Shown one piece after another: positions 40,099 to 49,587 of a stretch of DNA of 64,000 nt (position 1 is the stretch's first letter; every line of letters begins with the position of its first letter). The stretch spans positions 18,556 to 82,555 of the forward strand of contig JAPKZB010000087.1 in assembly GCA_026393985.1 (NCBI GenBank), read 5' to 3'. The stretch comes from Acidobacteriota bacterium. Lineage in GTDB: Bacteria; Acidobacteriota; Terriglobia; Bryobacterales; Bryobacteraceae. A program made the position numbers and the translations under genes. Under the pieces are notes generated by a model, which had not been told where the DNA came from, searched no databases, and was given only the letters and a program-made list of their open reading frames with translations.

Positions 40099-41130
40099 CT
40101 AACTCAGATTCCGCAGCCATTGGATCGACGCTTCGAGGTCCTCCCGCTCCTTGGCCGCGGCCAACTCCTTGGCCACCGCCGGACGCGCCGCCAGCGGCTT
40201 CCCCTTCTCGGCCAGCGCCGCAAACCGCGCAAACTCCCACGCCGGCGTCGTGCGAAACGCCTCCCAGAACTTCGGATCGAGATACGGAAACGGCCGCGTG
40301 CCGGTGACGATAATCTCGAGCGACAGCGCCTTGCCCGGGCACAACTGCGCAAACCTCTTCACCCACCCGCCGATGTCCACATTGCCCTCGCCCATCCGCG
40401 TCCACTGCATCGCCGCGCCCTCCGGCGTCCGCCACACGGCCGAATCGCGCACGTGGCTCGTCAGCACGTAGGGCGCCAGCGTCTCGAGCGTCAGATGCGG
40501 ATCTTCAATCGCCCAGGTCGGATTGCCCGAATCGATGCAGGCGCCCACCACGTCCCGCCCCGCCTCCTCGATCAGCATCTTCAACTCCCGCGCCTGCAGG
40601 TCCCCGCCGTGGTTCTCGACAGCAATCCGCTTGCCCGCGTCCATCGCCCGCGTCCGCACGGCCCGCAGCGTCTTCACCGTATTCTCGATGCTCTGCGCCA
40701 GCGGCGTCTTACTCGCCCGGTCGCGCCAGTCGCCCAGCACGCAGCGTACGAGCGGCGCCTCCACCACCTTGGCCGCCTCAATCATCCGCTTCAACTGCTC
40801 CTCGGCCGTGCCCTGCGCCGCGTCAAACCGCGCCGCCGTCGGGCAGATCGACAGCATGCCGATCTCGAGCTCAATCCCTAGCCGCCGCGCATGGTCCCGC
40901 ACTTTTTCAAGATGCGCTCTTTCTAGACCCCCCAGAAAACGGATCTCGGAAAAATGGACTACCTTCGCCCCCTGCCGCGCACAGTAATCGAGCAGCTCAA
41001 ACGGACTCCAGCCCTGCGAGCGCAAGCTGAACAGGTCGATGCCGAACTTGGCCGGAAACGCGCTGCCGGCGGCCAGCATCGGCGCTGCGGCCAGACCGGC
41101 CTGAAAGGAACGTCGGGACACCATACTCAT
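40099..41130 (-). CDS. Tat-exported sugar phosphate isomerase/epimerase (xylose isomerase-like TIM barrel)
   Basis: MSMVSRRSFQAGLAAAPMLAAGSA; IAVENHGGDLQARELKMLIEEAG; ACIDSGNPTWAIEDPH. Confidence 0.8.
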   Translation of the reverse strand: MSMVSRRSFQAGLAAAPMLAAGSAFPAKFGIDLFSLRSQGWSPFELLDYCARQGAKVVHFSEIRFLGGLERAHLEKVRDHARRLGIELEIGMLSICPTAARFDAAQGTAEEQLKRMIEAAKVVEAPLVRCVLGDWRDRASKTPLAQSIENTVKTLRAVRTRAMDAGKRIAVENHGGDLQARELKMLIEEAGRDVVGACIDSGNPTWAIEDPHLTLETLAPYVLTSHVRDSAVWRTPEGAAMQWTRMGEGNVDIGGWVKRFAQLCPGKALSLEIIVTGTRPFPYLDPKFWEAFRTTPAWEFARFAALAEKGKPLAARPAVAKELAAAKEREDLEASIQWLRNLS

Positions 41131-42116
41131 TAGCCTCGCAAGCATCCGGCGATCTCGGCAAGCCGCTCGACGGGTTGCTCCGGATGCATTCGATAATATA
41201 GCCTCCCCGTCGTCGCCGCGCCCAGCGCCGTCAGCCACCCCTCGGTGTGCTCGGGCGATCCTTCCACCCGCAGCAGCGCGCCGAACTGCCGCGCCATCTC
41301 CTGCATCTGCCGCACCTCGGCGCCCAACTCCGCCGGCACCCGCACGGTAATCGCCTGCACCGCCACGTCCTCATCGCGCACCCGCCGTAGGATCACCCGC
41401 ACCTCCTCGGCCGTCCCCGGCGTCCCTTCCTGCAGATTCAAATTGATGTCGAGAAGCCGTGACTCCCGCCGCAACGCCACCGCCCCGGCCAGGTCTGTGG
41501 CCTCCCGCCGCGTTACGCCCAGCGCGCTGTAGCCATCCCGCCAGCCATGCCGCGCCGCCGCCCACGTCAACTCCACCCCGGCCTCGGTTTCAAACGCCGC
41601 CACGTTCACGCCGTACTTCCGGATCACGGCCCGGAACTGGGCAAACGCGGCGTCCGGCGCCCCCACGGCGGCCACCAGCAGCGACTCGCTCCCCTGCGGC
41701 CGCGGCTGAATCGTCCGGTCCAGCCGTTCGGCGTAAGTCTTGATCGCCTCGATGTGCGACGGTCCAAACGGAATCGCATTGACCACCACTTCGACCCCGC
41801 CGGGCGTGCGCATCCGCCCGATCAGCGTCGGTTTGGGAAACAGCGCGCTGGCCGGAGATGCCTCCGAGGCAATGTGCAGCAGCCAGGGCTCCTTGGCGTC
41901 CACGGCAACGTAAACGGTACGTGGCGCGCTCGGGTCGGCGGTCAGCGACCACGGCAGCACCGTAAAGCTGGCGAGTGACAACGAATGCAGGCGGGCTGCC
42001 AATTGGTGCCGTGCGGCGTCGGTAACCGGCCCGCGGCCCGCCACCTGCAGCACCAGATCCGCCAGCGCCGCCGCGTCGGCCGCCCGCACGGGAAGAGTCA
42101 GCGGCACGGCATTCAT
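41130..42116 (-). CDS. Conserved hypothetical protein
   Basis: Uninterrupted ORF in a same-strand gene run; stop/start overlap with the downstream gene; no family confidently recognised. Confidence 0.6.
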   Translation of the reverse strand: MNAVPLTLPVRAADAAALADLVLQVAGRGPVTDAARHQLAARLHSLSLASFTVLPWSLTADPSAPRTVYVAVDAKEPWLLHIASEASPASALFPKPTLIGRMRTPGGVEVVVNAIPFGPSHIEAIKTYAERLDRTIQPRPQGSESLLVAAVGAPDAAFAQFRAVIRKYGVNVAAFETEAGVELTWAAARHGWRDGYSALGVTRREATDLAGAVALRRESRLLDINLNLQEGTPGTAEEVRVILRRVRDEDVAVQAITVRVPAELGAEVRQMQEMARQFGALLRVEGSPEHTEGWLTALGAATTGRLYYRMHPEQPVERLAEIAGCLRG

Positions 42117-43009
42117 AGCGGCAGCTTCTTGAGATACTCGCGGAACGGGCCTCCCAGATCGAAACGCTTCAAGGCAAACTCCACCGTTGCCTGCAGAAAA
42201 CCCAGCTTGTCGCCGGCGTCAAAGCGTTTGCCTTCAAACTTGAAGCCGTAAATGGGCCGGCTGCGCAGCAGATGTTTGAGCGCGTCCGTCAGCTGGATCT
42301 CGCCCCCCTTGCCCGGCTCAATCGACTCGATCGAGGTAAAGATCTCCGGCGTCAAAATGTAGCGGCCGATAATCGCCAGGTTCGACGGCGCCTCCTCGGC
42401 CTTCGGTTTCTCCACCAGATTGCGGATCCGGAACAGCCGCCCACTCCCCCCTTGGTGGTCAATCGGCTCGGCATCCACCACGCCGTAGGCCGAAATGCTC
42501 TCTCGCGGCACCTCCATCAGTGCCACCACCGAGGCCCCATAAAACTCGTAGATATCGCTCATCTGCCGCAAACACGGAATCTCGGCATCGATGATGTCGT
42601 CCGAAAGCACCACCGAGAACGGCTCATTGCCCACCAGTTCCTTGGCCCGCAGCACGGCGTGGCCCAGGCCGAGCGCCTCTTTCTGCCGCACGTAGCTCAC
42701 ATCGATCATGTCCGAAATGCTGCGCACCTGCTGCAGCAGATCTTTCTTCCCCTTCGATTCAAGCAGGTGCTCCAGCTCAAAGCTGACGTCGAAATGATCC
42801 TCAATCGCGCTCTTGCCCCGTCCCGTGACGATGATGATGTTGCTCATCCCCGAGTGCAGCGCCTCTTCGACGCCATACTGGATCAGTGGCTTGTCCACTA
42901 GAGGCAACATCTCTTTGGGCATCGCCTTCGTCGCGGGAAGGAATCGGGTTCCCAATCCGGCAGCGGGAAAAACTGCCTTGCGTGGTTTCGCAATCATTTG
43001 ATTTTTCAT
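42113..43009 (-). CDS. galU: UTP-glucose-1-phosphate uridylyltransferase
   Basis: KAVFPAAGLGTRFLPATKAMPKEMLPLVDKPLIQYGVEEAL; EALGLGHAVLRAKELVGNEPFSVVLSDDII. Confidence 0.96.
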   Translation of the reverse strand: MKNQMIAKPRKAVFPAAGLGTRFLPATKAMPKEMLPLVDKPLIQYGVEEALHSGMSNIIIVTGRGKSAIEDHFDVSFELEHLLESKGKKDLLQQVRSISDMIDVSYVRQKEALGLGHAVLRAKELVGNEPFSVVLSDDIIDAEIPCLRQMSDIYEFYGASVVALMEVPRESISAYGVVDAEPIDHQGGSGRLFRIRNLVEKPKAEEAPSNLAIIGRYILTPEIFTSIESIEPGKGGEIQLTDALKHLLRSRPIYGFKFEGKRFDAGDKLGFLQATVEFALKRFDLGGPFREYLKKLPL

Positions 43010-43154
43010 CTCCTCATTTCTGACCTGATCCGGGTTTGGGCTTTTGCAGGCGAATGGCACAGTCGGTACTGGTACGAATCCCGCCGCAGTACTTACCAAA
43101 AGTGCAATTGCATCCCGGCACTTGGCCCCGCACACTATAGTAACTTCCCCGCGC

Positions 43155-44507
43155 ATGGAGAAATCGGAAAACCATCTTTGGCCCTCCCGTGAGGTCGCAC
43201 GGCTCCTCTCACTCGTCGAGGCCGACCGGCGTTACTACGAGGATATCCTGACGGTCTTGCCCGTCCCGGTAGCCATTGTGAAAGCCCACGGCCAGTTCGT
43301 TTCGGCCAATCGCGCCTTTCTGCGGCAGCACCAACTCACGATCACCGAACTCGGCGCCCTGTCGCTCCCGCGCGTCCTGCCCGCCGTATCGCCCGAGCCC
43401 GGCGTCCACGGCGACTGGCACCTGCTCCGTATCGAACGCTGGGACGATGAAGCCTCCGACCTCGTGCTGGTGCACTGTCCGGCTGCCGTTGCGGCGGAGA
43501 CGCCCGCGGCCGGAGCGGCCCTCACGGCCTTCGCTCTGCAGGAGGCCGCCACCCTCGCCTCGGCCAAACTGGCGGGCCGCGTGCTTCACGAAGCCAACAA
43601 CCTGCTCATGGTCCTCTCCGGCTACGGCGAAGAGATCCTCGACGCCCTGCCCCCGGCCAGCCCCCTGCGCGAGGACATGCGGGAGATCCTGCGCTCCACC
43701 GACCGGATCAAAGGCATGTCCGCCCAACTGAATTCCCTCGCGGCCCCCCCCAAAGCCGTCCGCACCTCCTTCGATCTTCCTGCGTTTCTGCGGGCCGTCT
43801 CCGCCCGGGAGCCCGGTCTGGCGCTGACGAGCGCGCTCCCGTCGCTCAGCGTGACCGCCGACCGCAGCCACCTCGAGCAGGTCTTCCTTACCCTACTGCG
43901 CTACGCAGCCCGGCCTGTGCAAGTTTCCGTCCAGTCTCGGGAGGCCGTAGTCCTCTCCGGCCTGCCGGGCTCGCTCGCCGAGGACCTGGAGCTGCTCAGT
44001 CCGGCGGCCCGGGCCTCTAATGGCGCGCTCTCGGCCGTGCCCGCCCTCCTGCTGGCCTCGCGCGTCCAGTGGCGCGTTCTCCTGGTGGCCGGCGAATCCT
44101 CGCTCCACCTCGCGTTTTCAAACGATGCGGTCAGCGCCGGCCCCGCCAAGCGCATTCTGGTTGTGGACGACGAAGAAGGCATCCGCACGCTGGTCCGGAA
44201 GGTGTTGGAGCGCCAGGGCTTCCAGGTCAGCGAGGCCGAATCGGGCGCCGCGGCCCTCGGCTTGCTCGAACGCGAAGGCGCGGCCTACGACCTGCTGATC
44301 AGCGATATGATGATGCCCGGCATGGATGGCCGCACGCTGGCCGGCCGCATCGCCCAACTGCGGCCCGGTATCCGCACCCTGTTCATGTCCGGCTACACCG
44401 ACGACGCCGAGGTGCAGTCCGGTCGTCTCCCCGCCGGAACCGGCTTTCTCCCTAAGCCCTTTCCGCACTCGGCACTGGTCGATGCCGTCAACCGCCTATT
44501 GGCCTAG
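43155..44507 (+). CDS. Degenerate hybrid histidine kinase (PAS-like, HisKA-like) with C-terminal response regulator receiver domain
   Basis: RVLHEANNLLMVLSGYGEEI phosphoacceptor-like helix; receiver ILVVDDEEGIRTLVRKVL...DLLISDMMMPGMDG...FLPKPF. ATP-binding N/G boxes not recognisable. Confidence 0.75.
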   Translation: MEKSENHLWPSREVARLLSLVEADRRYYEDILTVLPVPVAIVKAHGQFVSANRAFLRQHQLTITELGALSLPRVLPAVSPEPGVHGDWHLLRIERWDDEASDLVLVHCPAAVAAETPAAGAALTAFALQEAATLASAKLAGRVLHEANNLLMVLSGYGEEILDALPPASPLREDMREILRSTDRIKGMSAQLNSLAAPPKAVRTSFDLPAFLRAVSAREPGLALTSALPSLSVTADRSHLEQVFLTLLRYAARPVQVSVQSREAVVLSGLPGSLAEDLELLSPAARASNGALSAVPALLLASRVQWRVLLVAGESSLHLAFSNDAVSAGPAKRILVVDDEEGIRTLVRKVLERQGFQVSEAESGAAALGLLEREGAAYDLLISDMMMPGMDGRTLAGRIAQLRPGIRTLFMSGYTDDAEVQSGRLPAGTGFLPKPFPHSALVDAVNRLLA

Positions 44508-45098
44508 CACCACCCGCCGTTCCTCAATCCGCCACGGCCTCGTGAACAGCCGCCGCAGTGCCTCGCTGTAGATCCGATGTTCCTCGGTCAAAATTCGCCC
44601 CGCCAGCGTCTCCGCCGAATCGCCATCCTCCACCGCCACCGCCGCCTGCAACACAATCGGCCCGTGGTCGAGCTCTTCATCCACAAAGTGCACCGTGCAG
44701 CCGGCGACCTTCACCCCATAGGCAAACGCCTGGTGCTGCGCATCCAGCCCGGGGAAGGCCGGCAGCAGCGATGGATGGATGTTCAGAATCCGCTGCGGGA
44801 ACGCCCGAATGAACCCGGCGCTCAAAATCCGCAGATAACCGGCCAGGATCACCCAGTCCACCTCATGCTCGCGAAGAGCGGCTTCGAGACGCCTGTCGTA
44901 CTCTTCGCGGTCCATACCTCTCGAAGGCAGGGACAGCGCCGTGAAACCCCGTTCCCGCGCCGCCGCGAGGCCAGCTGCCCCGGGCCGGTTCGAAATCACC
45001 ACGGCGATCTCCGCCGGCACCCGCCCCTGCTCGATCTGATCGGCAATCGCCAGAAAATTCGAGCCGCGGCCGGAGAGAACAATCCCCAGTCGGGTCAT
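44496..45098 (-). CDS. purN: Phosphoribosylglycinamide formyltransferase
   Basis: MTRLGIVLSGRGSNFLAIADQIEQG; LAGYLRILSAGFIRAFPQRILNIHPSLLPAFPG. Confidence 0.96.
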   Translation of the reverse strand: MTRLGIVLSGRGSNFLAIADQIEQGRVPAEIAVVISNRPGAAGLAAARERGFTALSLPSRGMDREEYDRRLEAALREHEVDWVILAGYLRILSAGFIRAFPQRILNIHPSLLPAFPGLDAQHQAFAYGVKVAGCTVHFVDEELDHGPIVLQAAVAVEDGDSAETLAGRILTEEHRIYSEALRRLFTRPWRIEERRVVLGQ

Positions 45099-46135
45099 AC
45101 GTAGCGCACGCGCGCGCCGCGCCGCACCGGGTCCACTCTCCCGATGACAAAGCACGGCTCACCCATCGCCTGCAGTGCCCCCATCGCCTTGGTCGCCTGC
45201 TTGGCGCCCACGCACAGAATCATCCCTACTCCCAGGTTGAACGTCCGGCGGTAATCCTCGTCCGGCACATTCCCAAGTTCGCGCATGTGTGCAAACAGCG
45301 GCGGCACCTGCCAGGAGTTGAGTTCAATCGTCGCGCCCAGACCCTTCGGCAGCATCCGGGGCGTGTTATCGCTGATGCCGCCCCCCGTGATGTGCGCGGC
45401 GCCTTTCAGTAGTTTAGCCTTGAGCAGACCCTGTATGGCCTTCAGATAACTGCGGTGAACCTTCAGTAACGCATTAGCTACCGTGCCGCCCAGCGCGTCA
45501 ACATGCTGATCCGGCCGGTAACCGGCCACATCAAACAACAGCTTCCGCGCCAGCGAGTAGCCATTGGTATGCAAGCCCGTCGAGGGCAGGCCGATCAGAA
45601 CATCCCCGGCCTCGATGCTTTTGCCGTCCAGCATCTTGTCCCGCTCCACCGCGCCCACAATGAACCCGGCCAGATCGTACTCTCCCGGCAGGTACATCCC
45701 GGGCATCTCGGCCGTCTCCCCGCCGATCAATGCACAGCCATTGGCCTTGCATCCGCGGGCGATACCCTTTACAACATCACCGGCAATGCGCGCTTCCAGC
45801 TTGCCCACCGCAAAGTAGTCAAGGAAGAACAGCGGCACCGCACCCTGCACCGCGATATCGTTGACGCAGTGGTTGACCAGGTCCTCCCCCACCGTGTCAT
45901 GCCGCCCCGTGACAAAGGCCACCTTCAGCTTCGTGCCCACCCCATCAGCCGAACTGATCAGCACCGGCTTCTTCCAACCCTGCAGCAGATAGCCGGCGCC
46001 AAAAGCGCCGATGTCCGTCTTTACGGAATCGGTAAACGTCTTACGGGCGTGGGAACGGATCAACGCTACCGCTCGATCGGCTTCGTCAATATCCACTCCC
46101 GCGTCTTTGTACTCAATCGGTTTCAAACTTGCCAT
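45095..46135 (-). CDS. purM: Phosphoribosylformylglycinamidine cyclo-ligase
   Basis: YKDAGVDIDEADRAVALI; SSADGVGTKLKVA; LIGGETAEMPGMY; HITGGGISDNTPRMLP. Confidence 0.97.
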   Translation of the reverse strand: MASLKPIEYKDAGVDIDEADRAVALIRSHARKTFTDSVKTDIGAFGAGYLLQGWKKPVLISSADGVGTKLKVAFVTGRHDTVGEDLVNHCVNDIAVQGAVPLFFLDYFAVGKLEARIAGDVVKGIARGCKANGCALIGGETAEMPGMYLPGEYDLAGFIVGAVERDKMLDGKSIEAGDVLIGLPSTGLHTNGYSLARKLLFDVAGYRPDQHVDALGGTVANALLKVHRSYLKAIQGLLKAKLLKGAAHITGGGISDNTPRMLPKGLGATIELNSWQVPPLFAHMRELGNVPDEDYRRTFNLGVGMILCVGAKQATKAMGALQAMGEPCFVIGRVDPVRRGARVRYV

Positions 46136-46169
46136 GCGATACGGAAACTTCTAGGGTACCGTATACCCG

Positions 46170-46493
46170 CTAATCGACAAAACCACGCCAGGCGTTCCCC
46201 CGCTCATCCCGCAGCAGAATCGCATGACCATCGGAAATCCCGGACATGGTGGACCCCTTCGGACTGCGGAATCGGTAGCGCGTGATACCACCATCCTGCA
46301 TCTCTGCCGTGCCCGCCCACTCCATGCCGTACTCGTCCCGTAGTCGGACTACGCCCTCAATGCCGAATCCCGTTAACTTCGCCTGTCCGCGGACATTCTC
46401 AAACCGGTAACAGCCGTCGCCCATAGACGAACTCTTCCTTGAGCGCTTGTAGATCATACTGAGAATTGTCCAGATATCCTGCCCGTACTGCAA
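46170..46493 (-). CDS. Hypothetical protein (start uncertain, possibly 46424)
   Basis: ORF MGDGCYRFENVRGQAKLTGFGIEGVVRLRDEYGMEWAGTAEMQDGG..., balanced composition. Confidence 0.45.
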   Translation of the reverse strand: MQYGQDIWTILSMIYKRSRKSSSMGDGCYRFENVRGQAKLTGFGIEGVVRLRDEYGMEWAGTAEMQDGGITRYRFRSPKGSTMSGISDGHAILLRDERGNAWRGFVD

Positions 46494-46528
46494 TAAGGCA
46501 AAGCCCTACGCCAGCTCAAGCGTTCCCC

Positions 46529-47521
46529 TTAGATCATCTTCGGCCGAATAACCCCCACCCCCACGCTCGCCAGTTCGCGCCGCAACAGCTCCAACTGCCC
46601 CTCGCTCTCGTACAGCCCCACAATCGCCCCCCCGGAACCAGCAAAGTTGGCCGATACCCCGCACCCCCGCGCCACCCGAATCATCTCCAGGTTCCCGGCG
46701 CCAATCTCATACAACTTCGTCCGCAGATCAAAGTTGGCATCGATCAACGCATGCAGTCGCGGCCGGTCGCCCGCTAAGATCGCCGCCCGCCCCTGCTCAG
46801 CGTAGGACGCCCAGGTTCGCATCGCTTCGACCACCTCCGGTTCTCCCCGCCGCCAGCGCTCCCGGATGTTGTTGTGAAACAGTTCGGTCCCTTCGCTGAG
46901 CGAAGTTCGGTAGGCAACATAAACCTTATTGAGAAGCGCCGGGTCCAGCGGTTCGTAATAGCCATAACCCTGGCGTTTCATGAGGGCTTCTTCGAAGTCC
47001 ATGTAGACCAGGCCGCCGTAGGCCTGAATCACGCGATCCTGCAGCCCGGCGCTCACTCCCAGTTCGCGCGTCTCGGTCTCGAGCACCAGGTTGGCCTGGA
47101 TCGGCGCCGGTATCTCGATGGCGTAGTACTGCATCAGAGCGCGGAGCGCCGCCGTGATAATCGCGCTGCTGCCGCCCATGCCCAACCGCAGTGGCACCGT
47201 CGATTCATACTCCAGCGTGAAATTGCGCTCAGGCAGTTCGAACCCGTTCTCCTTGCAGTAGTCCATAAAGCGGACAATTAGCGCCTGCACAATCCGAATA
47301 CCGCCGTAGTAACCTCGCCAACGGGTGGAGGTATAAAGATCGTCCAGGCTCTCAAAAACAGGGAGATCGGTCTTGGCCGGCTTTATCTCCAGCCGCGCAC
47401 TCGGATAGAGCAGCACGCGCGCCCGGAAGTTTCGCACCAACAGCGAGATTGTTTTACCGAAATACCCGTCGCTGGGATTACCGAGCAGGCCGGCGCGGGC
47501 GTAAGCATAGGTCTCGATCAT
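46529..47521 (-). CDS. GHMP-family sugar kinase (glucuronokinase/heptose kinase-like)
   Basis: ARAGLLGNPSDGYFGKTISL; STVPLRLGMGGSSAIITAALRAL; ANFAGSGGAIVGLYES. Confidence 0.88.
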   Translation of the reverse strand: MIETYAYARAGLLGNPSDGYFGKTISLLVRNFRARVLLYPSARLEIKPAKTDLPVFESLDDLYTSTRWRGYYGGIRIVQALIVRFMDYCKENGFELPERNFTLEYESTVPLRLGMGGSSAIITAALRALMQYYAIEIPAPIQANLVLETETRELGVSAGLQDRVIQAYGGLVYMDFEEALMKRQGYGYYEPLDPALLNKVYVAYRTSLSEGTELFHNNIRERWRRGEPEVVEAMRTWASYAEQGRAAILAGDRPRLHALIDANFDLRTKLYEIGAGNLEMIRVARGCGVSANFAGSGGAIVGLYESEGQLELLRRELASVGVGVIRPKMI

Positions 47522-47584
47522 CTGGCCTCTCATGATCCCCCGGCCGACCCACGCCACGCAACCGGCCGGGCATACTGGAATCCT

Positions 47585-48079
47585 ATGCGTGCTCTTCTCC
47601 AGCGGGTTCTCCGCGCCGATATCAAGGTCGATGGGGTAGTCACCGGGTCCATCGGCCCCGGTCTGTTGGTATTCTTAGGCGTCGGACAGGGCGACTCCGA
47701 GCAGGATGTTGACTACCTGGTCGACAAAATTCTGCACTTGCGAATATTTTCTGACGAAAACGGCCGCATGAACAGAAACCTTTGCGAGATATCGAACGCC
47801 ATCCTAGTTGCCTCGCAGTTCACCCTGTATGCCTGCACCAGACGGGGAAGAAGGCCCGGCTTTGACCTCGCCGCTCCGCCCGACTTAGCCCGTCGCCTCT
47901 ACGAATGCTTTCTCCAGCGCGCAGAGGCGGCCGGGGCCAAGGTGCAGTCCGGAGTCTTCCAGGCTCATATGTCCGTCTCTTTGGTCAATGATGGTCCGGT
48001 GACAATTTTGATTGACTCGCTTGACAAAACAGGATCAAAGCTTGACAAAACGAAGGTTAAGATCGAACCTAATAACTAA
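47585..48079 (+). CDS. dtd: D-aminoacyl-tRNA deacylase
   Basis: MRALLQRVLRADIKVDGVVTGSIGPGLLVFLGVGQGD; LVASQFTLYACTRRGRRPGF. Confidence 0.95.
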   Translation: MRALLQRVLRADIKVDGVVTGSIGPGLLVFLGVGQGDSEQDVDYLVDKILHLRIFSDENGRMNRNLCEISNAILVASQFTLYACTRRGRRPGFDLAAPPDLARRLYECFLQRAEAAGAKVQSGVFQAHMSVSLVNDGPVTILIDSLDKTGSKLDKTKVKIEPNN

Positions 48080-48083
48080 TAGT

Positions 48084-48395
48084 ATGGCTAAAATAAACCT
48101 GCTCGTCGACAATGTCGCGCTGTACGAAGCGGCTCTAGAAGGTTTGGAGCTGCAAAAACAGCGCATCGAGGAACAGATCCGGCAAGTCCGGGCTGTCCTG
48201 AGTGGCCGGAAAGGCACCACCGTTCCGTCGGATGCAGCGCCTGCCGCTGCCGCAACCGAAAAAAAGAAGAAAGTTAGCGCTGCGCCTTCTGCCAAGAAGC
48301 CGCGGAAGCGGGTCCTCAGTGAAGAGGCCCGTCAACGCATCGCAGCCGCTCAGAAGAAGCGTTGGGAATCCTTCCGCGCTGCGCAGAGCAACTAA
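48084..48395 (+). CDS. Small basic hypothetical protein with KRVLSEEARQRIAAAQKKRWESF motif
   Basis: N-terminal coiled coil plus Lys/Ala-rich linker plus a basic helix; candidate nucleic-acid-binding protein. Confidence 0.6.
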   Translation: MAKINLLVDNVALYEAALEGLELQKQRIEEQIRQVRAVLSGRKGTTVPSDAAPAAAATEKKKKVSAAPSAKKPRKRVLSEEARQRIAAAQKKRWESFRAAQSN

Positions 48396-48409
48396 GTTTC
48401 TTCTGCCTC

Positions 48410-49129
48410 TCAAACCCTCTCAACCACGCGCCAGCGATAGCGGGAACCCAACTCGGTAACCATGCCGCTATCGCTCACGCGTCCGTCTCTCAGAAACACG
48501 CCCCGCTCCGTGGTAGCCTCCGCAAAGTCCATATCGTGTGTTGCGATCAACTTAGCCTGCGGCAACTCGCCCAACAGCGCGATCAGTTCTCTCTGCCCCG
48601 GCGGATCGAGAAACGTCGTTGGTTCGTCCAACACCAGAATTGCCGGCTCGAGAATCAACACCCCGGCCAGCGCCACCCGCTTCTTCTCCCCCGCGCTAAG
48701 TTGAAACGGTGCCCGGTCGCGCAGCTCTCCGATTCCCAGTCGGTCCAGCATCCCCTCGGCCCGCACCCGCGCCTCCTCGGCGCCCATCCCCCGCTGCCGC
48801 AGGCCAAAGGCCACGTCCTCCCACACCGTCGGCATAAACAACTGATCATCGGAGTCCTGAAAGATCAGCCCCACCTGCTCTCGGATCCGCCCCATCGTCG
48901 CCGTCGTTAACTCCTCGCCCGCTACCGTAATGCGCCCCTCGCCCCGCAACAGCCCGTTCAGGTGCAAAAGCAGCGTCGTCTTACCCGAGCCGTTGGCGCC
49001 CAGCAGCGCCACACCTTCCCCGGCAGCCACCGACAGATCCACCCCGGCCAACGCTTCCCGGCCATTGGCATAACGGTGGCGCAACCCCTCCACCCGCAAG
49101 ATCGTCTCCGCTCCTATCTTCTCCGCCAT
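48410..49129 (-). CDS. Energy-coupling factor-type ABC transporter ATPase (CbiO-like)
   Basis: Walker A LLGANGSGKTTLLLHLNGLLRGEG; LSAGEKKRVALAGVLILEPAILVLDEPTTFLDP. Confidence 0.9.
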   Translation of the reverse strand: MAEKIGAETILRVEGLRHRYANGREALAGVDLSVAAGEGVALLGANGSGKTTLLLHLNGLLRGEGRITVAGEELTTATMGRIREQVGLIFQDSDDQLFMPTVWEDVAFGLRQRGMGAEEARVRAEGMLDRLGIGELRDRAPFQLSAGEKKRVALAGVLILEPAILVLDEPTTFLDPPGQRELIALLGELPQAKLIATHDMDFAEATTERGVFLRDGRVSDSGMVTELGSRYRWRVVERV

Positions 49130-49160
49130 AGCCTGCTCTCCATTCTACTTGCCGGACCAT

Positions 49161-49185
49161 CCGTGCGAGACCGACCGTGCGAGAC
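49161..49185 (+). repeat. Short tandem direct repeat CCGTGCGAGAC x2 (14-bp period) at the acpS start
   Basis: ccgtgcgagaccgaccgtgcgagac. Confidence 0.7.
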
Positions 49186-49587
49186 AATAAGAGCGTGATT
49201 CTCTCTGTTGGTACCGACCTCGCCGAAGTTCCTCGCATTGCCCACGCCCACGACCGCTTCGGAGACCGCTTCCTCCACCGCGTCTTCACCCCCGGCGAGA
49301 TCGCCTACTCCCTCCGCAAAGCCAACAAACACGAACGCCTCGCCGCCCGCTTCGCCGCCAAAGAGGCCCTAATGAAGGCCATCGGCACCGGACTCACCCA
49401 CGGCGTCACCTGGCAGGACATCGAAATCGTTAATCTGCCCTCCGGCAAGCCCACCCTCCGCCTGACCGGCCAGGCCGCCCGCCACGCCGAACGCCTCGGC
49501 ACCCGCCAAATCCATCTCTCCCTCACCCACACGGCCGCCTACGCCATGGCCGTCGTCATTCTCGACGATCAGGCCCCGGCTATCTGA
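49177..49587 (+). CDS. acpS: Holo-[acyl-carrier-protein] synthase (start may be GTG at 49195)
   Basis: SVGTDLAEVPRIAHAHDRFGDRFLHRVFTPGEIAY; AARFAAKEALMKAIGTGL; LSLTHTAAYAMAVVI. Confidence 0.93.
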   Translation: MRDNKSVILSVGTDLAEVPRIAHAHDRFGDRFLHRVFTPGEIAYSLRKANKHERLAARFAAKEALMKAIGTGLTHGVTWQDIEIVNLPSGKPTLRLTGQAARHAERLGTRQIHLSLTHTAAYAMAVVILDDQAPAI

